Shown here: piece after piece, positions 34,545-48,453 of the stretch | How positions within the stretch are numbered: position 1 is the first letter of the stretch | How the letters are laid out: each line of letters begins with the position of its first letter | DNA from: CADEED01 sp963842515 | GTDB taxonomy: Bacteria > Pseudomonadota > Gammaproteobacteria > Steroidobacterales > Steroidobacteraceae | DNA length: 64,000 nucleotides | Direction of reading: 5' to 3' | Assembly: GCA_963842515.1 (NCBI GenBank) | Contig: CAWJGO010000003.1 | Span: 124,001 to 188,000 of the forward strand | Program-made: the position numbers and the translations under genes | The notes under the pieces: model-generated | The model's input: only the letters and a program-made list of their open reading frames with translations | Databases searched by the model: none | What the model was told of the DNA's origin: nothing

Positions 34545-35234
34545 TCAGGCCAGGAACCCGTTCACTGAGAGCCTGCCGGTCCGGGGGTTGGGATCAGCGG
34601 CGAAATGGCGCGCGATCGCCCCGGAGTGCAGCGAACAACGGCGGTAGATCAACATTCGATTGAACCTGCCTTCTTGATGATCCGTCTGTTCGTAGAGCGG
34701 GGTATCACCATTGATGTACTCGGCCGGTGGGGAGTCGGGACCGTTCTGTTCCTCTTCTATATGCCGCCAGTATTCCGGCTTGCGCGCCTGGTCGACAGAT
34801 TCGAAACCTGTCTTGCGATGACGATAGAAGGCTGTCCCCCCGAGATCGGACTTGAAAAGGTAGTGAATGAACGCGAGCTCGGTGCGCGATACCGAATCGA
34901 TGTGCGGAATCCGCTGCAGGTAGGTGAGTTTGTCCGGAGGTGTGGTGACCAGTGAAAAATGGCACGCCGTGAACCGCACCGTGCCGGCATCGAGGCCGAA
35001 ATATTCCGCGAAAACGGCGCGCAGCTGCTCGATGACGAAACGCTGATACGTAAGCGGAACCTTTGCTCGCACGCCCGGGTAGTAGCTCACCACGTCGCCG
35101 AACATCTTGTCCGCTGCGATGTTTACGAGCTCGTCGGGATTCGCGACGAACTGGTCGATAACGACCAGCGGTGCCTGCTCGTGTCCGAGCTTGAGCTTTT
35201 GCAGGCGAAAGTCCTGATGCAGTTCGAATGTCAT
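34545..35234 (-). CDS. DUF6445-family protein, putative non-heme iron oxygenase-like fold
   Basis: 229-residue cytoplasmic protein of unknown function. The N-terminus (PLVVIDQFVANPDELV) and the central RIPHIDSVSRTELAFIHYL resemble the double-stranded beta-helix of prolyl-hydroxylase-like 2-oxoglutarate enzymes. A possible Fe-binding triad is His111-x-Asp113 with His203 (SLHSGAI), followed by an Arg in GRLSVNG that could bind the co-substrate. This triad is my inference from spacing, not an established property. The gene starts 17 bp after the halogenase-like gene and is the last of a three-gene run that begins with the cupin-like gene. No signal peptide is seen. Confidence 0.75.
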   Translation of the reverse strand: MTFELHQDFRLQKLKLGHEQAPLVVIDQFVANPDELVNIAADKMFGDVVSYYPGVRAKVPLTYQRFVIEQLRAVFAEYFGLDAGTVRFTACHFSLVTTPPDKLTYLQRIPHIDSVSRTELAFIHYLFKSDLGGTAFYRHRKTGFESVDQARKPEYWRHIEEEQNGPDSPPAEYINGDTPLYEQTDHQEGRFNRMLIYRRCSLHSGAIARHFAADPNPRTGRLSVNGFLA

Positions 35235-35250
35235 GCGGAATGGAGAATGC

Positions 35251-36747
35251 TCAGTTCCAGACGCTGTTACTCGCCCTGCAGTATTGGTTCACGAAATCCT
35301 GGTGCACGGGCATTCGCGCCACGGTCTGCAGGATGGAGACGCGGTACTCCTCGAGGAACTTCGTGAGCTCCTGCGGGCTCAGCAGTCGCGCCGCCGGGTG
35401 ATAGGTCTTCGGCGTGATGTTTTGTCCAAGCATGACCTGTGTCCAGGAATCGACGCGAAACAATTCACTGTCGCCCTGGTACGCATAGGCAGTCTGTCTG
35501 AATAGTTCGATGCGCTGTGCGAGAGAGTCGGGGATCGGCATGTCGCGGCAATGTCGCCAGAACGGGGAGTCATCCCTCTGGGTCGCATGGTAGTGAAGCA
35601 CGACAAAGTCGCGAGTCTTTTCCATCTCGATGCGCGACGCTTCGTTGAATTGGTCGATGACAGGCTGATTGAAGCCCGCGAACGGAAAGAGGTGCAGCAG
35701 ACGAGTGACACCCACCATCATCAAATGAATGCTGGTCGATTCCAGCGGCTCGATGAAGCCGCTCGACAATCCAAACGCCACGCAGTTCTTGTTCCACACC
35801 TGGCGTCGCCTGCCGGTCTGAAATTTCAGCACGCGTGGCATCGTCAGCGGTTTGCCGTCGATGGAGGTGACCAACTCCTCTTTTGCGGCATCGTCGGACA
35901 GAAAACGGCTGCTGAATACCAATCCATTACCGACGCGATGTTGCAGAGGGATGCACCACCGCCAGCCGGCGTCATGCGCAATCGCGCGCGTGTATGGCGG
36001 CGCCGGCTCGGTGAGCTCGGTTTGCACCGCCGCCGCGCTGTCGCACGGAAGCCAGTGCGACCAGTCTTCGTAGCCCGTTTTGAGCGTCTGCTCGATCAGC
36101 AGGCCGCGGAAGCCGGTGCAGTCGATGAACAGGTCTCCTTCGACGACGAGGCCCGAATGCAGGATCAGTGCCTCGATGAAACCCGAGGTTGCGTTCTGCT
36201 TCACTTCCTTGATCTTGCCTTCGACGCGTTTGATGCCGAAGCCCTCGGCAAACTTGCGCAAGAATTTCGCGTATTGCCCGGCATCGAAGTGATAGGCGAA
36301 GTTGACGTCCAGTTGCTGCGAGAGCGCGAACTTGCCGGCTCTGGCTGCCTGCAGCTCGAAGCAGTACTCACCGAGGTCTGACTGCACGCCGAGCTCGAGG
36401 CTGCGTAACCAGAAATTGTGGAATTCGCACATCCAGGTCGGCTTGCCGTTCCTGCCGAATGAATGGATGTAATGGTCACCTTTCCGACCCCAGTTTTCGA
36501 ACGAGATACCCAGCTTGAAAGTCGCCGCGGTGGCGCGCATGAATTCCTGCTCGTCGATCTGCAGCAGTTTGTGAAAGACGCGAATGGGCGGAATCGTCGC
36601 CTCGCCGACGCCGATCGTCCCGATTTCGTCGGATTCGATGAGAGTAATGTCGAGGATCTTCCCCAACTGGTGCGACAGCGCCGTGGCAGCCAGCCACCCG
36701 GCCGTGCCGCCGCCAGCTATCACCACTCTCTTGACTTCACGTGTTTC
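35251..36747 (-). CDS. Flavin-dependent tryptophan-halogenase-like protein
   Basis: 498-residue FAD enzyme of the tryptophan 7-halogenase family. TTG at 36747 is preferred as start because GGAG lies 6 nt upstream and it places FAD motif GGGTAGW at 13-19 and the catalytic Lys at position 79 (TFKLGISF), the same number as in PrnA. GTG at 36792 is the alternative. The halogenase-specific WxWxIP motif is present as GWRWCIP (263-268), and SSGFIEPLESTS near 330-340 contains the conserved Glu. Thus the main catalytic signatures are retained. Members beside TonB receptors and SapC form a distinct clade whose substrate is unproven; they may not act on free tryptophan. It lies 54 bp downstream of the cupin-like gene. 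Confidence 0.9.
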   Translation of the reverse strand, partial: ETREVKRVVIAGGGTAGWLAATALSHQLGKILDITLIESDEIGTIGVGEATIPPIRVFHKLLQIDEQEFMRATAATFKLGISFENWGRKGDHYIHSFGRNGKPTWMCEFHNFWLRSLELGVQSDLGEYCFELQAARAGKFALSQQLDVNFAYHFDAGQYAKFLRKFAEGFGIKRVEGKIKEVKQNATSGFIEALILHSGLVVEGDLFIDCTGFRGLLIEQTLKTGYEDWSHWLPCDSAAAVQTELTEPAPPYTRAIAHDAGWRWCIPLQHRVGNGLVFSSRFLSDDAAKEELVTSIDGKPLTMPRVLKFQTGRRRQVWNKNCVAFGLSSGFIEPLESTSIHLMMVGVTRLLHLFPFAGFNQPVIDQFNEASRIEMEKTRDFVVLHYHATQRDDSPFWRHCRDMPIPDSLAQRIELFRQTAYAYQGDSELFRVDSWTQVMLGQNITPKTYHPAARLLSPQELTKFLEEYRVSILQTVARMPVHQDFVNQYCRASNSVWN

Positions 36748-36801
36748 CAAGATCGACTCCGTTTGCCGACATGCAGCGATACTGCAGCGCACGCGGTCTC
36801 G

Positions 36802-37824
36802 TCACCGATTTAATTTGTTTATGAGCATCGCGCGAATGAGCCGTGCTTGATCTTCGGTAATCGGCCCCAGAACACCCCGCGCTGCCTCCGGAAAGTGTTC
36901 ACCGGCCAGTCCCGCCGGACCAAAGACGTAATAATCGAATACCTGCTTCCACGCGCGCTTTTCGTTCTCGGGCCGATCGCGCAGTGTCCAGATTGCGTGG
37001 TAGAGCGTGTTCATCGGCGTCGGAATGAATGCGGGTAGCGTCGTCCACCAGTAGTTCACCAGCGTGTTGAAATCGCTGAGCGCCTGCACGTGGTGCCACC
37101 ACATGCTGGGGATGAACACTGCGTCCCCAGGCCCCACATCGGCAACCTGCCCGGCTTCTAACGCGGCGCGAAAGCGCGGGAATTTCTCGAAGTCGGGCGC
37201 CGCGAAGTCGACGAGGCTGATTGCCTGGCCACCCGGGGTCGGCTCGAGTGGACCCGGGTACAGGTTGAAGATCTGCTCCGGCGGAAACAAAGTGAAGCGG
37301 CGCTTGCCGACCACACAGCAAGCAATATTGTTAGGCGAGTCGTAATGGCCGGATGCGATCGTTCGATTACCGATCCAGATCGCCGGCGGCGGGTCGATGC
37401 CATGCGCGGCGAACCCAAGATCATTGTCGTGGCGAAAACCGGGCAGACAGCTATCGACGACCGTGGAGCCGATGTAAATCGTCGGCGGCTGTTCGTCCTG
37501 CAGATGCTGCCGGATGCGATCGAGGACTTCGTCCATGCGTGCGCGCTGCGCGACGAAGTTCAGCCTGGTGAAATCTTCTTCGTAAAAGAGCCGGCCCTGG
37601 ATTTCAGGACCCCCGAAAGATGCGCTGATCGTCTTGCCGTTATAGAAGGAACGGATGTAGTCCATCGCTTCCTGGTCGGAGCGCAGGCCGGCACGAGTGA
37701 TACCCCAATCGGCCACCAAGCCCCTGAGGACACACGGCTCGGCCGTGGTTAGCAGCTCGTCGAGCGGTAGGCTGTCGGGCTGGCAGCCTGTGATTTCGCG
37801 GATGCGTCGGGAGATTTGCACCAT
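36802..37824 (-). CDS. JmjC/cupin-like domain protein
   Basis: 340-residue cupin_8/JmjC-type protein, presumably a cytoplasmic Fe(II)/2-oxoglutarate-dependent hydroxylase. Fe ligands can be placed at His160 and Asp162 (SGHYDSPNN) and His244 or 245 (MWWHHVQAL). The strand VVGKRRFTLFPPEQ is typical of FIH-like proteins. The frame is open to 37947, inside the rrn terminator, so a shorter start is needed. ATG at 37824 (MVQISRRIREITG) matches the usual family N-terminus; ATG at 37893 is possible. It leads the run cupin-halogenase-DUF6445 and begins about 108 bp beyond the rrn terminator. The substrate is unknown. Confidence 0.82.
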   Translation of the reverse strand: MVQISRRIREITGCQPDSLPLDELLTTAEPCVLRGLVADWGITRAGLRSDQEAMDYIRSFYNGKTISASFGGPEIQGRLFYEEDFTRLNFVAQRARMDEVLDRIRQHLQDEQPPTIYIGSTVVDSCLPGFRHDNDLGFAAHGIDPPPAIWIGNRTIASGHYDSPNNIACCVVGKRRFTLFPPEQIFNLYPGPLEPTPGGQAISLVDFAAPDFEKFPRFRAALEAGQVADVGPGDAVFIPSMWWHHVQALSDFNTLVNYWWTTLPAFIPTPMNTLYHAIWTLRDRPENEKRAWKQVFDYYVFGPAGLAGEHFPEAARGVLGPITEDQARLIRAMLINKLNR

Positions 37825-37931
37825 ATTTCCGGTTGCAGGCAACAGCGCCAATCCAAGTCGAGCGCCGGTTTCGTATGTCCGCGATCTTCGCATCGATCCC
37901 GTCTCGGGACCACCCGTAGAAACCAGGCAAG

Positions 37932-37968
37932 AAAAAGCCCCCGTCACTTTCGTGACGGGGGCTTCTTT
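37932..37968 (-). terminator. rrn operon intrinsic terminator
   Basis: AGCCCCCGTCA and TGACGGGGGCT form an 11-pair perfect stem with a 6-nt loop, followed on the minus strand by TTTTTC. It is 8 bp beyond the 5S gene. It also has T-rich sequence on the plus side. Confidence 0.92.
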
Positions 37969-37975
37969 GTTAGGA

Positions 37976-38091
37976 CCCTGGCAGTGACCTACTCTCGCAT
38001 GGCAGCTGCCACACTATCATCGGCGCGGAGCGTTTTCACTTCCGAGTTCGAAATGGGATCGGGTGGTTCCCGCTCGCTATAGCCGCCAGGG
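37976..38091 (-). rRNA. rrf: 5S ribosomal RNA
   Basis: About 116 nt. The two ends pair (CCCTGGC with GCCAGGG), and the conserved internal GAAGTGAAAACGCTCC-type segment and GATGATAGTGTGGCAGC are readable on the minus strand. It is the last gene of the rrn operon, before the terminator. Confidence 0.95.
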
Positions 38092-38261
38092 AATTCTGTT
38101 TAGCGATCCGCGCAGGCTAACAACCCTGGCCAATCGCCCAATCCGATAGTTTCTTTGCTTTAACGCCCAAGTCGCACAATGAGTTGCTGACGGGACCATG
38201 TCGCATTCACCATGTGAATGCTCCAATGACATCACTTCAAACCAAACTGCTTGAAGTTATA

Positions 38262-41168
<2,907 letters not shown>

Positions 41169-41287
41169 ATATAACTCCAAGGAGTTTGGAGATATGGAGC
41201 TGATTCACATTGTGCGAACGCGACATGTCCAATCAATCAACAATGTTCATCGCTTGAACATGGGCGTTAAAACAAAAAAACTTTCGG

Positions 41288-41301
41288 ATTGTTAAAGAGC
41301 A
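41288..41301 (-). promoter_or_regulatory. boxA antitermination element before 23S
   Basis: TGCTCTTTAACAATC on the minus strand matches the bacterial boxA element that loads Nus factors. It lies in the tRNA-23S spacer, 120 nt before the 23S 5' end. Confidence 0.8.
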
Positions 41302-41360
41302 CGCGCACCGCGAAGGGCGCGTGGAAACTCTAGATTGCAGGTTGTTAGGGTGCTCGAAGA

Positions 41361-41436
41361 TGGTGGAGCCAACCGGGATCGAACCGGTGACCTCCTGCTT
41401 GCAAACCAGGCGCTCTCCCAGCTGAGCTATGGCCCC
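41361..41436 (-). tRNA. alaT: tRNA-Ala (TGC)
   Basis: 76 nt including an encoded CCA. The cloverleaf starts GGGGCCATAGCTCAGC, has the anticodon loop TTTGCAA and the T arm GGTTCGATCC. It is the second spacer tRNA, after tRNA-Ile. Confidence 0.97.
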
Positions 41437-41466
41437 GTGCCTCGTCGTCTTGAGGCCTTCAGATAT

Positions 41467-41543
<77 letters not shown>

Positions 41544-41666
41544 AATATCTGCAGCCCACATGCACAAGCCCCTTAAACGAAGGCCTCGGGCCGCCGCCTA
41601 ACAACTTGATGCAGGTAATTTGTGATGGGAACTCGCGCCAACTCGTCGATTGGCGTTTTTCTCTTG

Positions 41667-43205
<1,539 letters not shown>

Positions 43206-43221
43206 AGATCTTCGAACTTCA

Positions 43222-43233
43222 ACTTAAAGAGTA
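43222..43233 (-). promoter_or_regulatory. boxA-like element in the 16S leader
   Basis: TACTCTTTAAGT on the minus strand lies about 20 nt before the 16S 5' end and matches boxA (TGCTCTTTAA) apart from one base. With the second copy before 23S it indicates conventional rrn antitermination. Confidence 0.65.
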
Positions 43234-43371
43234 ATCCAAAGGCCCATCTGCTGGACTTTTTGGTTACTCGGTTAATGTCTCCAAAGGAGTCATCGACGCG
43301 AGTCCCCACACAAATTACCTGCAAATTTTTAGACAGCACTACGGCCGCTTAGGGCCGTAGAAGGGGGCGGA

Positions 43372-43399
43372 ATTATAGGCCGGAGCCTAATTCCGTCAA
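43372..43399 (-). promoter_or_regulatory. rrn promoter P2
   Basis: Minus-strand TTGACG, a 16-bp spacer and TATAAT, followed by a TCCGCCCCC discriminator. It lies about 170 bp upstream of 16S. The GC-rich discriminator is typical of ppGpp-controlled promoters. A GGCC-rich hairpin (CTACGGCC/GGCCGTAG) follows in the leader at about 43340-43361. Confidence 0.85.
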
Positions 43400-43467
43400 C
43401 TTTAGTATTCGAACACTTACTCACCCACCGCGTAGGGCCCGAAGGCCGTCGGTGCGTGAGGGGGCGC

Positions 43468-43495
43468 ATTATAGGGAGCGATTCCGGCCTGTCAA
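43468..43495 (-). promoter_or_regulatory. rrn promoter P1
   Basis: Minus-strand TTGACA, a 16-bp spacer and TATAAT, both hexamers perfect, followed by a GCGCCCCC discriminator. It is 96 bp upstream of P2 and shares its layout, so the two appear to be tandem rrn promoters with stringent-response-type start regions. Confidence 0.88.
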
Positions 43496-43634
43496 CGCGA
43501 TGTCACATTCGGCGTCGGAATTCTCCTAAATCATTGAAAGAGAAGCGCTTTTTCCTCTGCGCCCTGCCATTCCATTGAGCGCCTTGCACTGCAGCACGGC
43601 ATTTGAGGCCATACGGGGCGATCCAAGCCGCCGG

Positions 43635-44859
43635 CTAGCTGTTTTGCAGCGCAACCCATCGGTATTTGTGCTTCCCGACCTGGATGAGAAAGGTGCCCGT
43701 ACTGAGCGAATGGTCGCGCCCGGCCACTTTGACGAGCGTTTCGGCGCTCTCGCCGATCCGCACGGCGCCCTGGTCGATCATGCGATTGCCATCCGAGGTG
43801 CTGGCCACCAGACCCGCGTTTTTCAGCACGTTCGCGAGACGCTGCGGCGATCCGTCAGTAGTTAGAGTGACGCGCTCGATCTGTTCGGGCACGTGCCCTT
43901 GCTGGAAGCGGGCGACGAAAGCATCGCGTGCGCGGGCACCGGCGCCGGCTCCGTGGAAGCGATCGACGATTTCGACGCCCAGCTCGAACTTCACATCGCG
44001 CGGATTGCGACCCTCCGCGACCGACTTGCGCAGCGCTGCGATATCCGGCGAGCGGGCGAAACGACAGCAGCTCGAAATACCGCCACATCAGTTCGTCGGA
44101 GATCGACATGAGCTTGCCGAACTGGATGTCGGCTGTTTCGCTTGATGCCGATGTAGTTGCCGAGCGATTTCGACATCTTGTTGACGCCGTCGAGCCCCTC
44201 GAGCAGCGGCATCGTCATGACGATCTGCGGTTCCTGACCGTAGCTTTCCTGCAGCTGGCGGCCGACCAGCAAGATTGAATTTCTGGTCGGTGCCGCCGAG
44301 CTCCACGTCGCTCTTCAGCGCAACGGAATCGTAGCCTTGCACCAGCGGATAGAGGAATTCGTGGATGGCGATCGGCTGGTTGCCCTTGTAGCGTTTCGCG
44401 AAGTCGTCGCGCTCGAGCATGCGCGCGACGGTGTGTCGCCCGGCGATTTCGATGAGCCCAGCGGCATTCATGCCACCGAACCAGCGCGAATTGAAATCGA
44501 CGCGCGTCTTGTCGCGATCGAGGATCTTGAAGATCTGCTCCTGGTAGGTCTTCGCGTTCGCTTCCACCTGTTCCGGCGTCAGCGGCGGGCGCGTCGCGTT
44601 GCGCCCGGTCGGATCGCCGATCATTCCGGTGAAGTCGCCGATCAGAAACGTCACTTCGTGGCCGAAGTTCTGGAACTGACGCATCTTGTTGATGAGCACT
44701 GTGTGGCCGAGATGCAGGTCGGGCGCGGTCGGATCGAACCCCGCCTTGATGCGCAGCGGCTTGCCGCGCGTTAACTTTTTTACAAGCTCGCTTTCCACGA
44801 GCACTTCCTGCGTCACCGCGCAGCAGCTCCGCGATCTGATTCTGCAATTCGCCGTTCAT
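43635..44859 (-). CDS. tyrS: Tyrosyl-tRNA synthetase (four frameshifts in this sequence)
   Basis: Essential class I synthetase charging tRNA-Tyr. The reading frame changes at about 44817, 44271, 44140 and 44046, each fitted by one extra base; removing them gives 406 residues, normal for this subgroup. Across the frames the order is complete: MNGELQNQIAELLR at the N-terminus, KAGFDPTAPDLHLGHT (HIGH-like HLGH), GDPTGRNATRPPL, GGTDQKFNL, the KMSKS loop (GVNKMSKSLGNYIGI) and a C-terminal S4 RNA-binding domain (RLANVLKNAGLVAST). An automatic pipeline would call it a pseudogene, but an essential gene with intact motifs in alternating frames points to sequence error. It is divergent from the M23 peptidase gene. 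Confidence 0.88.
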
Positions 44860-44974
44860 TTGAGTCAGTGTTTCCGCTTGTTATTAAGAGATCGGGCGGA
44901 ATCGCAATCACGGTCACAATCTGTGCCCGCATTGATTGACCCGTTATCGATCCGTGGGTTACGTTGTATAGATC

Positions 44975-46270
44975 GTGCCGATCTTCATCAAGTCCGCCAT
45001 TCCGGGACTCTCGACCCGCAACGCATGCCTGCTCCAGATCGGGCTGGTCGCGATCGTGGCCGCGCTCGTGGTCCTGCCTCGTGAATCCGATCCACGGCCG
45101 CTCGAGGCACAGGTCTCCGCTCCTCAGTTACAGGCAATCGAACATGCTCCGCCGACGCATGAGGCGAGCCTCGGTTTCTCCACGATCGAAGTGGTCGTCA
45201 GCCGCAACGACACCATGGATCGGCTGTTCCGCCGCTTCGAACTGAACCTCGGCGACCTCGCCACGTTGCGCAATCTGCCCGAGCTGCGCAGCCAGGTCGA
45301 CCGTCTGAAGCCCGGCGAGCAGCTGCGATTCATGCATCGCGGCGGAGAGCTGGTCGGCCTGGAACGCAAGCTGTCCGACAGCGAGACTCTCAAGGTCACG
45401 CGCGATGCCAATGGCTTCAGCAGCGACGTCCTCGAGAATCCGCTCGAAGTCCGCACGCGCACCGCGAGCGCGACCATCGAGAGCTCGCTGTTCCAGGCAG
45501 CTGCCGATGCAGACCTGTCCGATCGCGTCGCCTTCGATCTCGCCGAGATCTTTCAGTACGACATCGACTTCGTGCTCGACATCCAGCCAGGCGATCGCTT
45601 CACCGTCGTCTACGAAGAAGTTTTCCAGGACGGCGAACCGCTGCGCATCGGCAATATCCTCGCCGCGAAATTCGTGAACGAGGGCCGCGAATACCGCGCG
45701 GTGCGCTACGTTGACACCGAAGGGCGCGGCGACTACTTCGCTCCGGATGGAAGGAGCCTGCGCAAGGCATTCATTCGCGCGCCGGTGCAGTTCTCGCGCA
45801 TCAGCTCGCGTTTCAATCCCTCGCGCCGGCACCCAGTGCTCAATCGCATTCGCGCACACCGCGGCGTCGACTACGCTGCGCCGGTCGGCACGCCGGTTCG
45901 CGCCGCAGGCGATGGGCGCGTGCGTTTCGTCGGGCGACAGGGCGGCTACGGCAACGTCGTCGAGCTCGAGCATGGGTCCGGCGTAGTCACCGTCTATGGC
46001 CACCTTTCGCGCTTCGCATCGAAGCTGCGTCGTGGCCAGCGCGTCGATCTCGCGCAGGTCATCGGTTACGTCGGCAAGACCGGACTCGCCACTGGCCCCC
46101 ACCTGCACTACGAATATCGCATTCGCGGCGTCCACAAGAACCCGCAGACCGTGCCGCTTCCCGATGCGGAGCCGATTGCCGCCGCCGATCGCGATCGTTT
46201 CCTGGTCGCCACGGCCGACATGGTCAACATGCTGGATCTTCCGGCCGGGCCCGCGCTGGTAGCGCGCTGA
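44975..46270 (+). CDS. M23-family murein endopeptidase with OapA/LysM-like N-terminal region
   Basis: 431-residue periplasmic, membrane-anchored peptidoglycan endopeptidase of the MepM type. It starts with GTG at 44975, with a single hydrophobic segment at about 20-35. Residues 68-120 resemble the LysM/OapA-like region (VVVSRNDTMDRLFRRFELN). The LytM domain covers about 270-390, with Zn ligands His295 and Asp299 in HRGVDYAAP and His378 in GPHLHYEYR, plus His343 in VYGHLS and His376. All catalytic positions are present, so it should be active. The position next to tyrS is a common gammaproteobacterial arrangement. No frameshift is seen here, unlike its neighbours. Confidence 0.92.
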   Translation: MPIFIKSAIPGLSTRNACLLQIGLVAIVAALVVLPRESDPRPLEAQVSAPQLQAIEHAPPTHEASLGFSTIEVVVSRNDTMDRLFRRFELNLGDLATLRNLPELRSQVDRLKPGEQLRFMHRGGELVGLERKLSDSETLKVTRDANGFSSDVLENPLEVRTRTASATIESSLFQAAADADLSDRVAFDLAEIFQYDIDFVLDIQPGDRFTVVYEEVFQDGEPLRIGNILAAKFVNEGREYRAVRYVDTEGRGDYFAPDGRSLRKAFIRAPVQFSRISSRFNPSRRHPVLNRIRAHRGVDYAAPVGTPVRAAGDGRVRFVGRQGGYGNVVELEHGSGVVTVYGHLSRFASKLRRGQRVDLAQVIGYVGKTGLATGPHLHYEYRIRGVHKNPQTVPLPDAEPIAAADRDRFLVATADMVNMLDLPAGPALVAR

Positions 46271-46342
46271 GACTAAGAACCAACTGTCACAGTAGTCCGT
46301 CCTGGCCTGTGGTCTGATAGCGCGAAACAAGCCTGCCGCGTC

Positions 46343-48453
46343 ATGGACCAGCCCGATCTCCGCTCTTCCGAGCACTACATCAATCGCGAGTTGTCGCTGC
46401 TCGAATTCAACGGGCGGGTACTCGCGCAGGCCCTCGACGAGAAGGTGCCGCTGCTCGAGCGTCTCAAGTTCCTGTGCATCTCGTCTAACAATCTCGACGA
46501 GTTCTTCGAGATCCGCGTCGCCGGCCTCAAGCAGCGCATCGAACTCGGCTCGGATCAACCGGGCCCCGATGGCCTGACCATCACCGAACAGCTGCAGGCG
46601 ATCCACGAGCGCGCACAGCAGTCTGGTGGAGGCGCAGTACGCCTGTCTCAACGATGTGGTGCTGCCGGCGCTTCGGCAGCAGGGCATCGAGCTGCTTGCG
46701 CGCGCCACTTGGGACGACAGCGACCGCACAGTGGCTCGAACAATATTTCGAACGCGAAGTCGAGCCGGTGCTCTCGCCGCTCGGGCTCGATCCGGCGCGA
46801 CCCTTCCCGCGCATCCAGAACAAGAGCCTGAACTTCATCGTGCGCCTCGCCGGCAAGGATGCTTTCGGCCGCGACACCGGCCTCGCCATCGTGCAGGCGC
46901 CGCGCTCCTTGCCGCGCGTCGTCGCGCTGCCCGAAGAAGGTGGCCGCAAGCGATTCGTGCTGCTCACCGGCATCGTGCAGCAGTTCGTCTCCAAGCTCTT
47001 CGCGGGCATGGAGGTGCTCGGGTGCTACCAGTTCCGCGTGACCCGCAACAGCGATCTGTTCGTCGACGACGAAGAAGTCGACGACCTGCGCCGCGCGCTC
47101 GAGGGCGAGCTCGCGCATCGCCGCTATGGCGCGGCCGTGCGTCTCGAAGTCTCGCACGACTGCCCGCCGGATCTCGATGCGTTCCTGATGCGGCAGTTCA
47201 CGCTCAACGAGGTCGATTTCTACGAGGTGTCCGGGCCCGGTGAATCTCAACCGGCTCGACGCCATCTACGATCTCGTACAGCGGCCGGATCTGAAATACC
47301 CGATCTTCACGCCGGGCTGCCGCGGCGTGTCGCCGGCTCGACCGACCTGCTCGCCGTGATCCGTCAGAAAGACGTGCTGCTGCATCATCCGTTCCACAGC
47401 TTCGGTCCGGTGCTCGATTTCCTGCGCGGCGCGGCCACCGATCCGCGCGTGCTCGCGATCAAGCAGACGCTGTATCGCACCGGCAACTGAATCGCCGATC
47501 GTCGACGCGCTGGTCGCCGCCGCGCAGTCCGGCAAGGACGTCACCGTCATCGTCGAGCTGCGCGCGCGCTTCGACGAAGAGGCCAACATCGAGCTGTCGA
47601 ACCGTCTGCAGGAAGCCGGCGCGCACGTCATGTACGGCGTGGTCGGGTTCAAGACTCACTGCAAGATGTCGATGGTCGTGCGCCGCGAAGCGGACGGCTT
47701 GCGCCGCTACTGCCATCTCGGCACCGGCAACTACCATCCGCGCACCGCGCGCGGCTACACCGACTACAGCCTGTTCACCTGCGATCCGCGAGATCGGGCA
47801 GGACGTGCACGAGCTGTTCCTGCAGCTCACCAGCCTGACGCAGACCCCGCGTCTCACTCGGCTGCTGCAGTCGCCGTTCGGCATGCACGAAGCGGTCGTC
47901 GGGAAGATCGACCGCGAGGCGCGCCATGCCGGCGCCGGCCGCCCCGGCGCGGATCATCGCCAAGATGAATTCGCTGGTGGACCCGCAGGTGATCGAGGCG
48001 CTGTACCGCGCATCGCGCGCCGGCGTGCAGATCGATCTCATCATCCGCGGACTGTGCGCGCTGCGGCCGGGAATTCCCGGCGTTTCAGAGAACATCCGCG
48101 TGCGCTCGATCGTCGGACGCTTTCTCGAGCATTCCCGCGTGTTCTATTTCGGCAACGACGGCGAGAGCGAGCTGTACCTCGCGAGCGCCGACTGGATGGA
48201 ACGCAATTTCTTCCGGCGCGTGGAAATCGCCTTTCCGGTGCGCGAGCAGACGCATCGCGAGCGCATCCTGCGCGACCTCAATTTCTACCTGGCGGACAAC
48301 ATTCAGGCCTGGACCCTGGGCCGCGATGGCCGATATTTGCGCTGTGAACGCGGCGACGAACCGGTGCGCGACGCGCAGGGCACACTGCTCGCCCGTTACG
48401 CGGCAGGCAGCGTGCATGCCGTCGAAGCCGTGACGATCGCTACTTCGCAGTGA
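46343..48453 (+). CDS. ppk: Polyphosphate kinase 1 (seven frameshifts in this sequence)
   Basis: Makes polyphosphate from ATP. The frame must be shifted at about 46622, 46719, 47240, 47297 (a lost base), 47488, 47788 and 47943; after correction the product has about 701 residues, normal for PPK1. Conserved parts in order are YINRELSLLEFNGRVLAQA (N domain), LCISSNNLDEFFEIRVAG, PRIQNKSLNFIVRL, DVLLHHPFHSF, the phosphate-accepting His in GVVGFKTHCKMSMVVRRE, HLGTGNYHPRTARGYTDYS and RIIAKMNSLVDPQVIEAL. It converges with ppx, overlapping by 14 bp. The insertion-rich pattern within an otherwise well-conserved gene is best explained by sequencing error. Confidence 0.88.

Noticed and set aside
46271..46342. 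A Pho box (CTGTCAC...) upstream of ppk
   Set aside because: Only one half fits the Pho consensus; the second 11-bp repeat matches at two of seven positions.
45128..46729. A 533-codon minus-strand frame over the M23 peptidase gene
   Set aside because: The plus-strand peptidase has its complete zinc site; the antisense frame is a by-product of codon bias.
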